Origin: Chloroflexota bacterium
GTDB taxonomy: Bacteria > Chloroflexota > Limnocylindria > Limnocylindrales > CSP1-4
DNA: 10,131 nt
Direction of reading: 5' to 3'
NCBI GenBank assembly: GCA_021786915.1
Contig: JAJYMP010000546.1
Location: forward strand, 1-10,131
Made by a program: the position numbers and the translations under genes. The notes beneath the pieces were generated by a model that was given only the letters and a program-made list of their open reading frames with translations, made no database searches and was not told the DNA's origin. Positions within the stretch are counted from its first letter, which is position 1, and each line of letters begins with the position of its first letter. Of the stretch, positions 1-7,534 are shown piece by piece.

Positions 1-102
1 CCGATCTCATTGGACCGGCCTCCCGCATGTGGCGCTACGCGGATCTCTCAAGCGGCCCGCGCAATCCACGATGATGCGCGAGCGCCGGTCCTTCCATGTT
101 GA
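1..102. other. Left edge, no assigned gene
   Basis: About 100 bp downstream of the MFS gene. All plus-strand frames are short and end by 106. An 8-bp inverted repeat, GGACCGGC (12-19) and GCCGGTCC (84-91), encloses 64 bp and might be part of a structure reaching outside the window. No feature is assigned. Confidence 0.3.
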
Positions 103-1383
103 CTAGTCCGGGAGCTGCTCCTCGGGCGGGCGCAGGCGCCGGAACGAGCGGTACAGCAGCAGGTCGTAGACCACCTTGAGGCCGCCCGAGATCACGAACG
201 GCGCCGATGCGAGCGCGGCCGTCGCGAACAGCGGGCCGGCGATCAGCGGCGCTGCCGCCACGCCCAGCGACCGGGCGATCCCCGTCACGCCCGCGGCAGC
301 CGATCGCTCATCGGGGGCGACGATCGCCATCGTGTAGCTCTGGCGCGTCGGCACGTCCATCTGGCTGATCGCGAACCGGGCGAACAGGCACAGGACGGCC
401 AGCGGCAGCGTGGGCATGAACGGCACGAGTGCGAGCAGCACGTTCGACGGCAGGTGCGTGAACACCATCGTGTTCACGAGGCCGAACCGCGCCGCCAGGC
501 GTCCCGCCGCCAGCGCCGAGAACCCGGCCAGGATGTTGGCGCCCGCCAGGACGGCGCCGAGCGCGCCCGGATCCACCGCGAACCGCTGGTGGAACCAGAA
601 GGCGATGAAGCTCTGGATGGCGAAGCCGCCGGCGAACGCGTCGAGCGCGAACAGCATGGACAGCCGCATCACGACGCCCCGCGAGCGGTGGAGGCCCAGC
701 CGTTTCGCGACGGTCTGGTCGCGGACGCTGGCCGGAGGCACCTCGACGCGCGGCGAGACGAGCAGGAACAGCCCGCCCAGCACGATGCCGACGAGCGCGT
801 AGCCGACGATGACGAGCCGGTACGCGTCGGCCGGCTGCGCGCCGCCCGATATGGCGGCCTGGGCGATGGCGCCGCCCGTCAGGGTGCCGGCCGCTGTGGC
901 GAAGGAGCCCGCCAGCTGGTACCAGGCGAAGAGCTGGGTGCGGCCACGGTCCGGGATGAGCTGCGAGAGCGAGGCCTGCTCGACCGCGAGGAAGGGCCCC
1001 ACCTCGTTGCCCGACGGGCTGATGACCCCCAGCGTTGCCGCCACGAGCAGCACGGGCAGGAGCGAGGTGGCGGTGAACGCGACGCCCGCGAGGAGCATCA
1101 GCGCCGCCCCTGCGACCAGGACCCGGCGGCGCCCGAATCGGTCCGCGTGGGTCGTCAGCCACAGCGAGACCCCGGCGTCGCCGAGCAGCGTGAGCCCGAG
1201 CAGGAGCCCGGTCTCGGCACCCGACAGCCCGATGGCCGTGAGGTACAGCACGAGCACCACGGCCAGGAACCCGTAGCCGAACATCCGCAGGACGCGGGTG
1301 GCGAACAGCAGCCCGACGTCGCGACGGGCGGCAGCATCGAGCCCCCGGCGGTGTGGGGCGACGGCGGGCCCCGGGTCGGTCAT
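103..1383 (-). CDS. MFS transporter (12-TM, drug/metabolite-type)
   Basis: Predicted 426-residue inner-membrane carrier of the major facilitator superfamily, a normal length for a 12-TM member. Hydrophobic segments recur along the protein, and the loop after TM2 carries motif A (HADRFGRRRV, about residues 79-88). A conserved-looking segment near residues 121-139 (SPSGNEVGPFLAVEQ) and a second-half counterpart near 341-368 (QMDVPTRQSY, then an ERSAAAG stretch) fit the family's two-fold repeat. The start ATG (1383-1381) overlaps the stop of the upstream hydrolase as ATGA, and I see no separate Shine-Dalgarno site, so translation is probably coupled. An open frame continues upstream of this ATG but only as antisense-like reading through the hydrolase gene. 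The substrate cannot be told from sequence. Export of a small molecule or peptide handled by the neighbouring hydrolase and reductase is only inferred from the shared transcription unit. Confidence 0.9.
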   Translation of the reverse strand: MTDPGPAVAPHRRGLDAAARRDVGLLFATRVLRMFGYGFLAVVLVLYLTAIGLSGAETGLLLGLTLLGDAGVSLWLTTHADRFGRRRVLVAGAALMLLAGVAFTATSLLPVLLVAATLGVISPSGNEVGPFLAVEQASLSQLIPDRGRTQLFAWYQLAGSFATAAGTLTGGAIAQAAISGGAQPADAYRLVIVGYALVGIVLGGLFLLVSPRVEVPPASVRDQTVAKRLGLHRSRGVVMRLSMLFALDAFAGGFAIQSFIAFWFHQRFAVDPGALGAVLAGANILAGFSALAAGRLAARFGLVNTMVFTHLPSNVLLALVPFMPTLPLAVLCLFARFAISQMDVPTRQSYTMAIVAPDERSAAAGVTGIARSLGVAAAPLIAGPLFATAALASAPFVISGGLKVVYDLLLYRSFRRLRPPEEQLPD

Positions 1384-2612
1384 GCCCGGCCGCGCACCAT
1401 GTCGAACAGCCGCCCCAAGATCCGCTCGCCGTCCGCGCGCAGGCCGCTGTGGGCGTACTCGTCGGTGATCCACGGCCGAAGCCCGCGGACGCCGCGCGCC
1501 GTCTCCTCGGCGAAGACGCGGTCGACGTAGACGTCGTCGTGGTAGATGGTCGCTGCTACCGGGACGTCGTTCCGGGCCAGCCGGTCGGCGTCGTACAGCC
1601 GGGGCCAGGGGTGCTCGGCGAGGATCTCGGCCACCGCGCGGTGCCCTCGGAGCCCGCGGTACTCCTCCCACATCCAGGGGAAGACGTGCTCGGCGCCCAG
1701 CAGGTCGCCGCTGATCGCGTCCTCGGGTGCCAGCCGGTGGGCGGACCAGCGCGTGGCCACGCCGTCCGCGTACGACGACTCGTGGAGGGTCGCGTACATC
1801 GGGTTGCGCTCCCAGCCCATGGCGTGCTGCACGTCGTGGAGGAATGCGGGCGAGCCGAGTGGCAGCTCGAGCACGTGGTGCAGCTTCTCGAAGCCCGCGT
1901 TGTCGCCCAGCCACATGCCCAGCTGTCGGAAGCGGCGGGCGGTGAGGCGGTCGCCGTTCGGGAGCCGCACGTCCTCGGCGTCGAGGCGCTCGAGGACGGA
2001 CGCGAGCCGATCGCGGTCGCCCGGATACCGGGCGTGGTAGCGCTCATTCGCCTCGCGCACTCGGACCCAGGTCGCGGCGTAGACGTCGTCGACCGGGCGG
2101 TTGGTGATCGGCGCGAGGCCGCCGGTGATCAGCGATTCGCGGAGGCCCTCCGGGGCGATCGAGAGGTACGTGAGCGAGGTGAACCCGCCGAAGCTCTGGC
2201 CCAGCAGGCTCCACTGCTCGACGCCCAGCTCCTGCCGGATCAGCTCGCAGTCGCGGACGATCGAGTCGGCGCGGAAGTGGGTGAGGTACTCCGCCTGCTC
2301 GGCTGGCGTCGCGCCCGGGATGAGCGCACCCACCGGCGTCGAGCGCCCGGTCCCCCGCTGGTCGAGCAGCAGGATCCGGTAGTCCTGGACGGCGCGCGCC
2401 ATCCAGCCCGACAGCGGGCTCGTCGGCCGGGACGCCTCGTGGCCGGGACCGCCCTGGAGGAACACGAGGTATGGCCGCTCGAGCCCGTCGGGCGCCGCCA
2501 CCTCGCGGGTGAACACCGTGACAGTGCCCCGCGCGGGGTCGCCGTGGACCAGGGGGACGATGTGCTCGCGCTCGGTGAGGACCGCGCCGGGCACGCGGAA
2601 GGTGAGGCTCAT
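1380..2612 (-). CDS. Alpha/beta hydrolase, S33 proline iminopeptidase-like
   Basis: Predicted cytoplasmic serine hydrolase of peptidase family S33; this family removes N-terminal proline from peptides, although members also act on other amides or esters. Numbering from a GTG at 2621 (413 residues), it shows the oxyanion-hole motif GGPG at 57-60, DQRGTGRS at 87-94, and the nucleophile elbow GQSFGG at 141-146 with Ser143. His391 near the C terminus and an Asp in YHDDVYVD (359-367) probably complete the triad. The cap region lies between the elbow and that Asp. Length suits the long bacterial prolyl aminopeptidases. I chose the ATG at 2612 (410 residues) over the GTG three codons upstream; neither has a clear Shine-Dalgarno. 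It lies 64 bp after the reductase gene and overlaps the MFS gene by 4 nt, so the three are likely co-transcribed. No signal peptide is visible. The exact substrate is unknown. Confidence 0.88.
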   Translation of the reverse strand: MSLTFRVPGAVLTEREHIVPLVHGDPARGTVTVFTREVAAPDGLERPYLVFLQGGPGHEASRPTSPLSGWMARAVQDYRILLLDQRGTGRSTPVGALIPGATPAEQAEYLTHFRADSIVRDCELIRQELGVEQWSLLGQSFGGFTSLTYLSIAPEGLRESLITGGLAPITNRPVDDVYAATWVRVREANERYHARYPGDRDRLASVLERLDAEDVRLPNGDRLTARRFRQLGMWLGDNAGFEKLHHVLELPLGSPAFLHDVQHAMGWERNPMYATLHESSYADGVATRWSAHRLAPEDAISGDLLGAEHVFPWMWEEYRGLRGHRAVAEILAEHPWPRLYDADRLARNDVPVAATIYHDDVYVDRVFAEETARGVRGLRPWITDEYAHSGLRADGERILGRLFDMVRGRA

Positions 2613-2676
2613 GGCGGCCACGATACCCGGCAGCGGAGCACTCCGGGGGCCGACCCGGCGGCCCGGCGCTGGCGAG

Positions 2677-3660
2677 CTACCAGCGCTGGTGGACGAGCGG
2701 CCGGACCTTTGCGTCGTAGAGCTCGCGAACGCGCTCCATCGTCACCGGCGGCAGCGGCGCCAGATCCCCGGCCGCTGCGTTTGCCACCGCCTGTTCGGGC
2801 GCCTTCGCCCCGGGGATCGTGGCCGTGACGCCGTCGTGCATCAAGATCCAGCGGAGCGCCATCTGGGCCATCGTTGCACCTTGCGGGACCAGCTCGCGCA
2901 GCGCGTCGGCCACCTCGAGTCCCGTGCCGTAGTCCGCGCCTGCGAAGGTCTCGCCGCGGTCGAACGCCTCGCCGTTGCGGTTGTAGGCGCGGTGGTCTGT
3001 GGCCTCGAACGACGAGTCGGCGCGCAGCTTGCCGGTCAGGATCCCGGACGCGAGTGGAACGCGCGCCAGGACGCCCACGTCGCGGCGGGCTGCCTCGGTG
3101 AGGAAGCGCTCGGCGGGGCGCTGGCGGAGCATGTTGAAGATGATCTGCACGGACGCGACGCCCGGGAACTCGATGGCCTTGAGGCCCTCCTCGACCTTCT
3201 CGACCGAGACGCCGTAGTTGCGGATCCGACCCTCGGCGACCATCTCGTCCAGGGCGGCGAAGACCTCGGGCGTGTAGTAGACCTGCGTCGGCGGGCAGTG
3301 GAGCTGGACCAGGTCGAGCGTGTCGACGCCCAGGTTCTCGCGGCTGCGGTCGTTCCACTCGCGGAACGCCTCGGGCCGGTAGTTCTCGGGCACCTGCGGC
3401 ACCCGGCGGCCCATCTTGGTGGCGACGAAGAACGTCTCTCCGGGGCGCTCCCGGAGGAACCGGCCGATCAGCTGCTCGCTGTGGCCGTCGCCGTACACGT
3501 CGGCGGTGTCGATGACGTCCACGCCGGCGTCGGCTGCGGCGTGGAGCGCCCTGAGCGCGGTGGCGTCGTCGCGGGAGCCCCAGTCGCCGCCAATGGCCCA
3601 GGCGCCAAACCCGATGACCGAGACGTTGCGGCCGGTCTTGCCGAGCCTGCGGTGCTCCAT
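2677..3660 (-). CDS. Aldo/keto reductase
   Basis: Predicted 327-residue NAD(P)H-dependent oxidoreductase with the aldo/keto reductase TIM barrel, reducing an aldehyde or ketone or working in reverse on a sugar or alcohol. The N terminus (MEHRRLGKTGRNVSVIGFGA) is typical. The catalytic tetrad is visible: Asp51 and Tyr56 in DTADVYGDGHSE, Lys82 in VATKMG, and His121 in LVQLHCPP. The C-terminal part has the usual LRWILMHDGVTATIPGAK-type segment (about 269-286) that contributes to cofactor binding. The start at 3660 is fixed by an AGGAGG five bases upstream; a longer in-frame reading to 3726 lacks such a site and has a non-family leader. It is the first gene of the minus-strand unit with the hydrolase and MFS genes, and is divergent from the preA-like gene. 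Family assignment is firm; substrate is unknown. Confidence 0.93.
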   Translation of the reverse strand: MEHRRLGKTGRNVSVIGFGAWAIGGDWGSRDDATALRALHAAADAGVDVIDTADVYGDGHSEQLIGRFLRERPGETFFVATKMGRRVPQVPENYRPEAFREWNDRSRENLGVDTLDLVQLHCPPTQVYYTPEVFAALDEMVAEGRIRNYGVSVEKVEEGLKAIEFPGVASVQIIFNMLRQRPAERFLTEAARRDVGVLARVPLASGILTGKLRADSSFEATDHRAYNRNGEAFDRGETFAGADYGTGLEVADALRELVPQGATMAQMALRWILMHDGVTATIPGAKAPEQAVANAAAGDLAPLPPVTMERVRELYDAKVRPLVHQRW

Positions 3661-3665
3661 GGGTT

Positions 3666-3671
3666 CCTCCT
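3666..3671 (-). promoter_or_regulatory. Ribosome binding site of the aldo/keto reductase gene
   Basis: A perfect AGGAGG on the minus strand, separated from the ATG at 3660 by five bases (AACCC). It decides the start against the longer frame beginning at 3726. Confidence 0.85.
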
Positions 3672-3870
3672 GGGGCCGGTTCCGCGCGTCGTGCGTCGCG
3701 GCCTGCGCCCTTCTTCTTGTCGGCATCGCGAGTGTACCGGGGGCAGGAGGCGGCAGGCGGGCGGCGGGGCGAGGGCGGGCGAGTCGATGTGACTATCGGC
3801 CCTATGCCTCATGGGCGGCGCGGCCCGACCATTCCGCCTTCCGCAGCCGCACCGCGTCCGCGGCGTTATG

Positions 3871-3875
3871 AGGAG
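3871..3875 (+). promoter_or_regulatory. Ribosome binding site of the preA-like gene
   Basis: AGGAG seven bases before a GTG at 3883. It favours this GTG over the ATG at 3868, which directly precedes the AGGAG, has only a poor upstream context, and would put this site inside the gene. Confidence 0.6.
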
Positions 3876-3882
3876 CGAGTCG

Positions 3883-5010
3883 GTGGCCGACCTGTCCACG
3901 CGTTTCACCGGGATCCCTTTCGTCAACCCCTTCCTGCTCGCCTCTGCGCCACCCACTGAGTCAGAGAGCAACATCGAGCGTGCCTTCGACGCGGGATGGG
4001 GCGGCGTGGTCACCAAGACCATCGGCATGCACCCCGTGGTCAACGTGGCGGGGCCCAGGACGAAGTTCCTCCGCAGCGATGTGGCCGGCGGCAGGGTCTC
4101 GATGGCGAAGCGCCCGGACACGACGCTCATGGCGTCGTGGAACTGGGAGCTGATCAGCGACAAGCCGGTCGACTGGTGGGTGCCGCGCCTCGAGCGGATC
4201 AAGCGCAACTGGCCCGACCGGGTGCTGGTGGCCTCCATCATGGCCGGCTCGGGCGACGACAAGGAGTTCGACAACTGGCAGACGCTGACGCGCGCAGTCC
4301 AGGAGGCCGGCGCCGACGCGATCGAGCTCAACTTCTCGTGCCCCCACATGGACCGCGTGGACATGGGGTCGAACGTGGGCAAGGACCCGGTCCTGTGCTC
4401 CGTCTCGACGCAGGCCGTCAAGGCCGCGGCGACGGTCCCGGTCTGGGTCAAGCTGACGCCGGCGACGGCGAACATCGTCGACGAGGCCGAGGCCACCTTC
4501 CGTGGTGGCGCCGACGCCATCAGCTCGTCGAACACGTTCCCGGCACTGCCGCTCCTGGACCCCGACACCCTCGAGTTCGAGATCAACGTCGACGGCCTGG
4601 TCTCGCCGGGCGGGATGGGCGGGCCGGCGATCCTGCCGCTGTCGCTGGCCAAGATGGCCGAGCTGACGAAGGCCTTCCCGGATCGCGAGTTCAGCGGCAT
4701 GGGCGGCGTGTCGGGCTGGGCGCAGGCGCTCGACTACTTCCTGCTCGGCTGCGGCACGGTCCAGGTGGCCACCGCCGCCATGCTTGACCACGCGATCGGC
4801 CCCAACGTCATTCGTGACCTGACCGACGGGATGGCCGCGTTCCTCGAGCGCCACGGAGACCAGGGCTGGACGCGCCTCGAGGACTTCCGGGGCCTGCGCC
4901 GGGACCGCGTCGTCGCCCAGTCGCAGATCCGCCGACCGCAGGACGCCGACTATCACGGCGGGCACGAGGAGGAGGCCGAGGGCTACGCCCCGGGCACCGT
5001 GCCCGCGTAG
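3883..5010 (+). CDS. preA: PreA-like dihydropyrimidine dehydrogenase subunit without Fe-S domain
   Basis: Predicted FMN-dependent TIM-barrel enzyme of the dihydroorotate/dihydropyrimidine dehydrogenase family. The PreA subunit works with PreT to interconvert uracil or thymine and their 5,6-dihydro forms in the cytoplasm. Read from the GTG (375 residues; the ATG at 3868 adds five), it opens with ADLSTRFTGIPFVNPFLLAS, has GWGGVVTKTIG at 39-49, NFSCPH at 150-155, MGSNVGKDP at 161-169, VKLTP at 189-193, SSSNT at 214-218 and the phosphate-binding GMGG at 272-275. These fit bacterial PreA better than biosynthetic PyrD. E. coli PreA is about 410 residues and ends in a domain binding two [4Fe-4S] clusters. 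Here the sequence ends in an acidic tail with no CxxCxxC motif; the only cysteines are 153, 172 and 290. No PreT-like gene is in the window. The next plus-strand gene is a probable nucleobase permease, which supports a pyrimidine role. Confidence 0.85.
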   Translation: MADLSTRFTGIPFVNPFLLASAPPTESESNIERAFDAGWGGVVTKTIGMHPVVNVAGPRTKFLRSDVAGGRVSMAKRPDTTLMASWNWELISDKPVDWWVPRLERIKRNWPDRVLVASIMAGSGDDKEFDNWQTLTRAVQEAGADAIELNFSCPHMDRVDMGSNVGKDPVLCSVSTQAVKAAATVPVWVKLTPATANIVDEAEATFRGGADAISSSNTFPALPLLDPDTLEFEINVDGLVSPGGMGGPAILPLSLAKMAELTKAFPDREFSGMGGVSGWAQALDYFLLGCGTVQVATAAMLDHAIGPNVIRDLTDGMAAFLERHGDQGWTRLEDFRGLRRDRVVAQSQIRRPQDADYHGGHEEEAEGYAPGTVPA

Positions 5011-5025
5011 GTCGGGAGGAGAGGG

Positions 5026-5058
5026 CGGGCCCGGTCGTCGAGGAGGCGGCCGGGCCCG
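5026..5058 (+). terminator. Terminator-like GC hairpin after preA
   Basis: Perfect 9-bp arms CGGGCCCGG (5026-5034) and CCGGGCCCG (5050-5058) around a 15-nt loop, beginning 16 bp after the preA stop. Only two T residues follow, so it is not a classic intrinsic terminator, although U-poor hairpins are common in high-GC genomes. An mRNA-stabilising hairpin is an alternative. Confidence 0.5.
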
Positions 5059-5061
5059 TTC

Positions 5062-5076
5062 CATGCCCCGGGCATG
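5062..5076. repeat. Short perfect palindrome
   Basis: CATGCCC and GGGCATG arms around a single C, four bases after the preA hairpin. It could be an operator-like site or a second small hairpin; nothing in the window ties a protein to it. Confidence 0.4.
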
Positions 5077-5129
5077 ATCCCGGCCGGGCAGCAGCGGCGG
5101 CGAGTTGGGGCTGCGCCGCCTTCGAGCCC

Positions 5130-5398
5130 GTGGTGGCGCTGCGTCACCAAATTCGCCGATGCGGCGGCTCTCAAGGCCGGATCGGTGGCGGAGCGTCACC
5201 AAGAAGGTCCTGTTGGTGGCGGAGCGTCACCAAGGGTCCCTTCTCGGTGGCCCGGCGTCACCAAGACGGTGGATTGACCGGGGCTCGGGGCAGAATTGGT
5301 GGCGCGGCGTCACCAAGAGGGCCGAATGCTGACGCTGGTGCACCGAACCAAGGATCGTCGTCCAGACACGCCCCACGGTGGTGGCCGCGGGTCACCAC
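5130..5398. repeat. Cluster of six 21-bp imperfect palindromes
   Basis: Six copies of the pattern TTGGTGGCG, three free bases, CGTCACCAA occur at 5130-5150, 5182-5202, 5213-5233, 5244-5264, 5296-5316 and 5378-5398. The right half GCGTCACCAA is identical in the first five; the central bases vary (CTG, GAG, GAG, CGG, CGG, GCG). The arms pair fully except one G-T position, which would be a G-U wobble in RNA. Copy 3 is the most complete. Copy 6 changes the inner pair on both arms (CC/GG) so pairing is kept. Copy starts are 52, 31, 31, 52 and 82 bp apart, with unrelated spacers of 31, 10, 10, 31 and 61 bp. No reading frame through the region looks like a protein. Possible roles are a multi-site operator for the permease, a REP-like dispersed repeat, or RNA hairpins. 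Confidence 0.85.
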
Positions 5399-5418
5399 AT
5401 GTCCGCGGGTCACCACAT
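5383..5418. repeat. 18-bp tandem duplication at the end of the palindrome cluster
   Basis: The right part of palindrome copy 6, GGCCGCGGGTCACCACAT (5383-5400), is repeated immediately as GTCCGCGGGTCACCACAT (5401-5418) with one mismatch. It looks like a slippage product that adds an extra right half-site. Confidence 0.75.
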
Positions 5419-5712
5419 CTGCGCGCGCCCCGACGGAGTTGCCGCCGACGAGGGGCTGCGGGACGGGCGAGACAGCCGACGTCCGGCGGCGCACAATCCG
5501 GCCCAAGGTCCACCAGCGGCCGTGGGGGCCAAAGGCCGGGCCTACTCGCGACGTCCAGTCGTCGAGGTCCGCGATCGTGCAAGGGTGAACGTGCGCCAGG
5601 CACCGGCCGCCAAGGCTCCGAGCCGTCTCGACGCCCAGTCGAACGGAAACGCCCGCTCGGCTCCTGCCTGTTGCATCGCTGCCGTCCCCTCCCTGCCGAT
5701 CCCCGGGGGCCT
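5419..5712. other. Non-coding stretch with nothing recognised
   Basis: About 290 bp between the repeat cluster and the structured leader. Open frames exist on both strands, as expected at this GC content, but none has a Shine-Dalgarno site, recognisable motif or family-like sequence. No promoter hexamers stand out. CCTCCC at 5688-5693 is complementary to the GGGAGG of the permease ribosome binding site (5848-5853) and could occlude it, but six bases is weak evidence. Confidence 0.4.
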
Positions 5713-5835
5713 CGGTGCCTGACCCCAGGGCGCGCCTCGCGCGCCCGCTCCCGGAGGAGCCCGTGAGAGCACGGGCTGGAGGGCTCCGGGGCCATGGGGA
5801 GCTGGACGGCCGCCCGTCGAAGGTGCGAGGCACCG
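5713..5835 (+). promoter_or_regulatory. Candidate structured 5' leader of the NCS1 permease mRNA
   Basis: An 8-bp helix CGGTGCCT (5713-5720) with AGGCACCG (5828-5835) could enclose three hairpins. They are GGGCGCG/CGCGCCC (5728-5734 with 5740-5746), a two-step hairpin CCCGGAG/CTCCGGG (5750-5756 with 5784-5790) capped by AGCCCGTG-AGAG-CACGGGCT (5758-5777), and GACGG/CCGTC (5805-5818). The closing helix ends 12 bases before the GGGAGGAGG of the permease gene. This is riboswitch-like architecture, but I do not recognise the conserved cores of the TPP, guanidine-I or guanidine-II riboswitches. GC-rich DNA forms such helices by chance fairly often, so it remains a candidate. Confidence 0.35.
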
Positions 5836-5860
5836 GTCAACCCACGCGGGAGGAGGCTCA

Positions 5861-7405
<1,545 letters not shown>

Positions 7406-7414
<9 letters not shown>

Positions 7415-7426
7415 CCCTCAGTCCTC
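7406..7426. terminator. Bidirectional terminator hairpin over the permease stop
   Basis: Perfect 9-bp arms GAGGACTGA and TCAGTCCTC around CCC. The left arm contains the permease TGA stop (7412-7414), and because of the symmetry the minus strand reads TGA at 7420-7418 too. A second hairpin, CTTCGC/GCGAAG (7426-7443), follows directly. No T-tract follows, so termination is inferred from position between convergent genes. Confidence 0.55.
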
Positions 7427-7444
7427 TTCGCGCTGAAGCGAAGC

Positions 7445-7474
7445 GAGGCCCCTGCCGGCGACGGTGGGGGCCTC
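7445..7474. terminator. Second bidirectional terminator hairpin
   Basis: GAGGCCCC (7445-7452) pairs with GGGGCCTC (7467-7474), with an inner GCCG/CGGT helix and a GCGA loop, giving about 12 pairs. It lies between the converging permease and helicase genes and could end transcripts from either side. There is no U-rich tail. Confidence 0.6.
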
Positions 7475-7498
7475 GACATGTCCGTACCGACCGGCCTC

Positions 7499-7534
7499 CT
7501 TCCCGAGGCGCCACTACTTCCCCAGGCGCCACTG
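7499..7534. repeat. 18-bp tandem duplication at the helicase stop codon
   Basis: CTTCCCGAGGCGCCACTA (7499-7516) is followed directly by CTTCCCCAGGCGCCACTG (7517-7534), two mismatches in 18. One mismatch makes the helicase stop: the copy inside the gene reads CAG (Gln), the other TAG. Past the stop the frame would continue WRLGK and on to a TGA at 7420-7418. Confidence 0.85.

Larger units (their letters stand above)
3661..3882. promoter_or_regulatory. Divergent intergenic region (reductase / preA)
   Basis: A 222-bp gap between two divergent genes that must hold both promoters. I see no convincing -35/-10 pair. A TACACT hexamer on the minus strand (3736-3731) is the best -10 candidate for the reductase unit but has no good -35 partner. 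The middle is strongly G-rich on the plus strand, with a four-run G-quadruplex motif at 3759-3779. The in-frame ATGs at 3811 and 3868 have no Shine-Dalgarno site. Confidence 0.4.

Noticed and set aside
1353..2828. 491-codon plus-strand open frame opposite the hydrolase
   Set aside because: Antisense shadow of a gene with clear catalytic motifs; its translation is Arg/Val/Glu/Ala-rich and has no recognisable domain.
3997..4018. Apparent extra copy of the palindrome's right half (TCACCAAGAC) inside preA
   Set aside because: It encodes the conserved VTKT segment of the enzyme and lacks the left arm; the match is explained by coding.
3961..5202. 413-codon minus-strand open frame opposite preA
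   Set aside because: Antisense shadow; its composition is His/Arg/Ala-rich, and preA on the other strand is a clear family member.
5130..5398. CRISPR array
   Set aside because: Spacers are 10, 31, 10, 31 and 61 bp, the 21-bp repeats vary in the centre, and there are no cas genes.
5750..5790. Guanidine-I (ykkC) or TPP riboswitch core
   Set aside because: The conserved cores I know for these classes are not present; only general hairpin shape agrees.
5258..5833. 191-codon minus-strand frame across the repeat cluster and leader
   Set aside because: Parts look mildly protein-like, but it translates the palindromes, has no ribosome binding site and matches no family I know.
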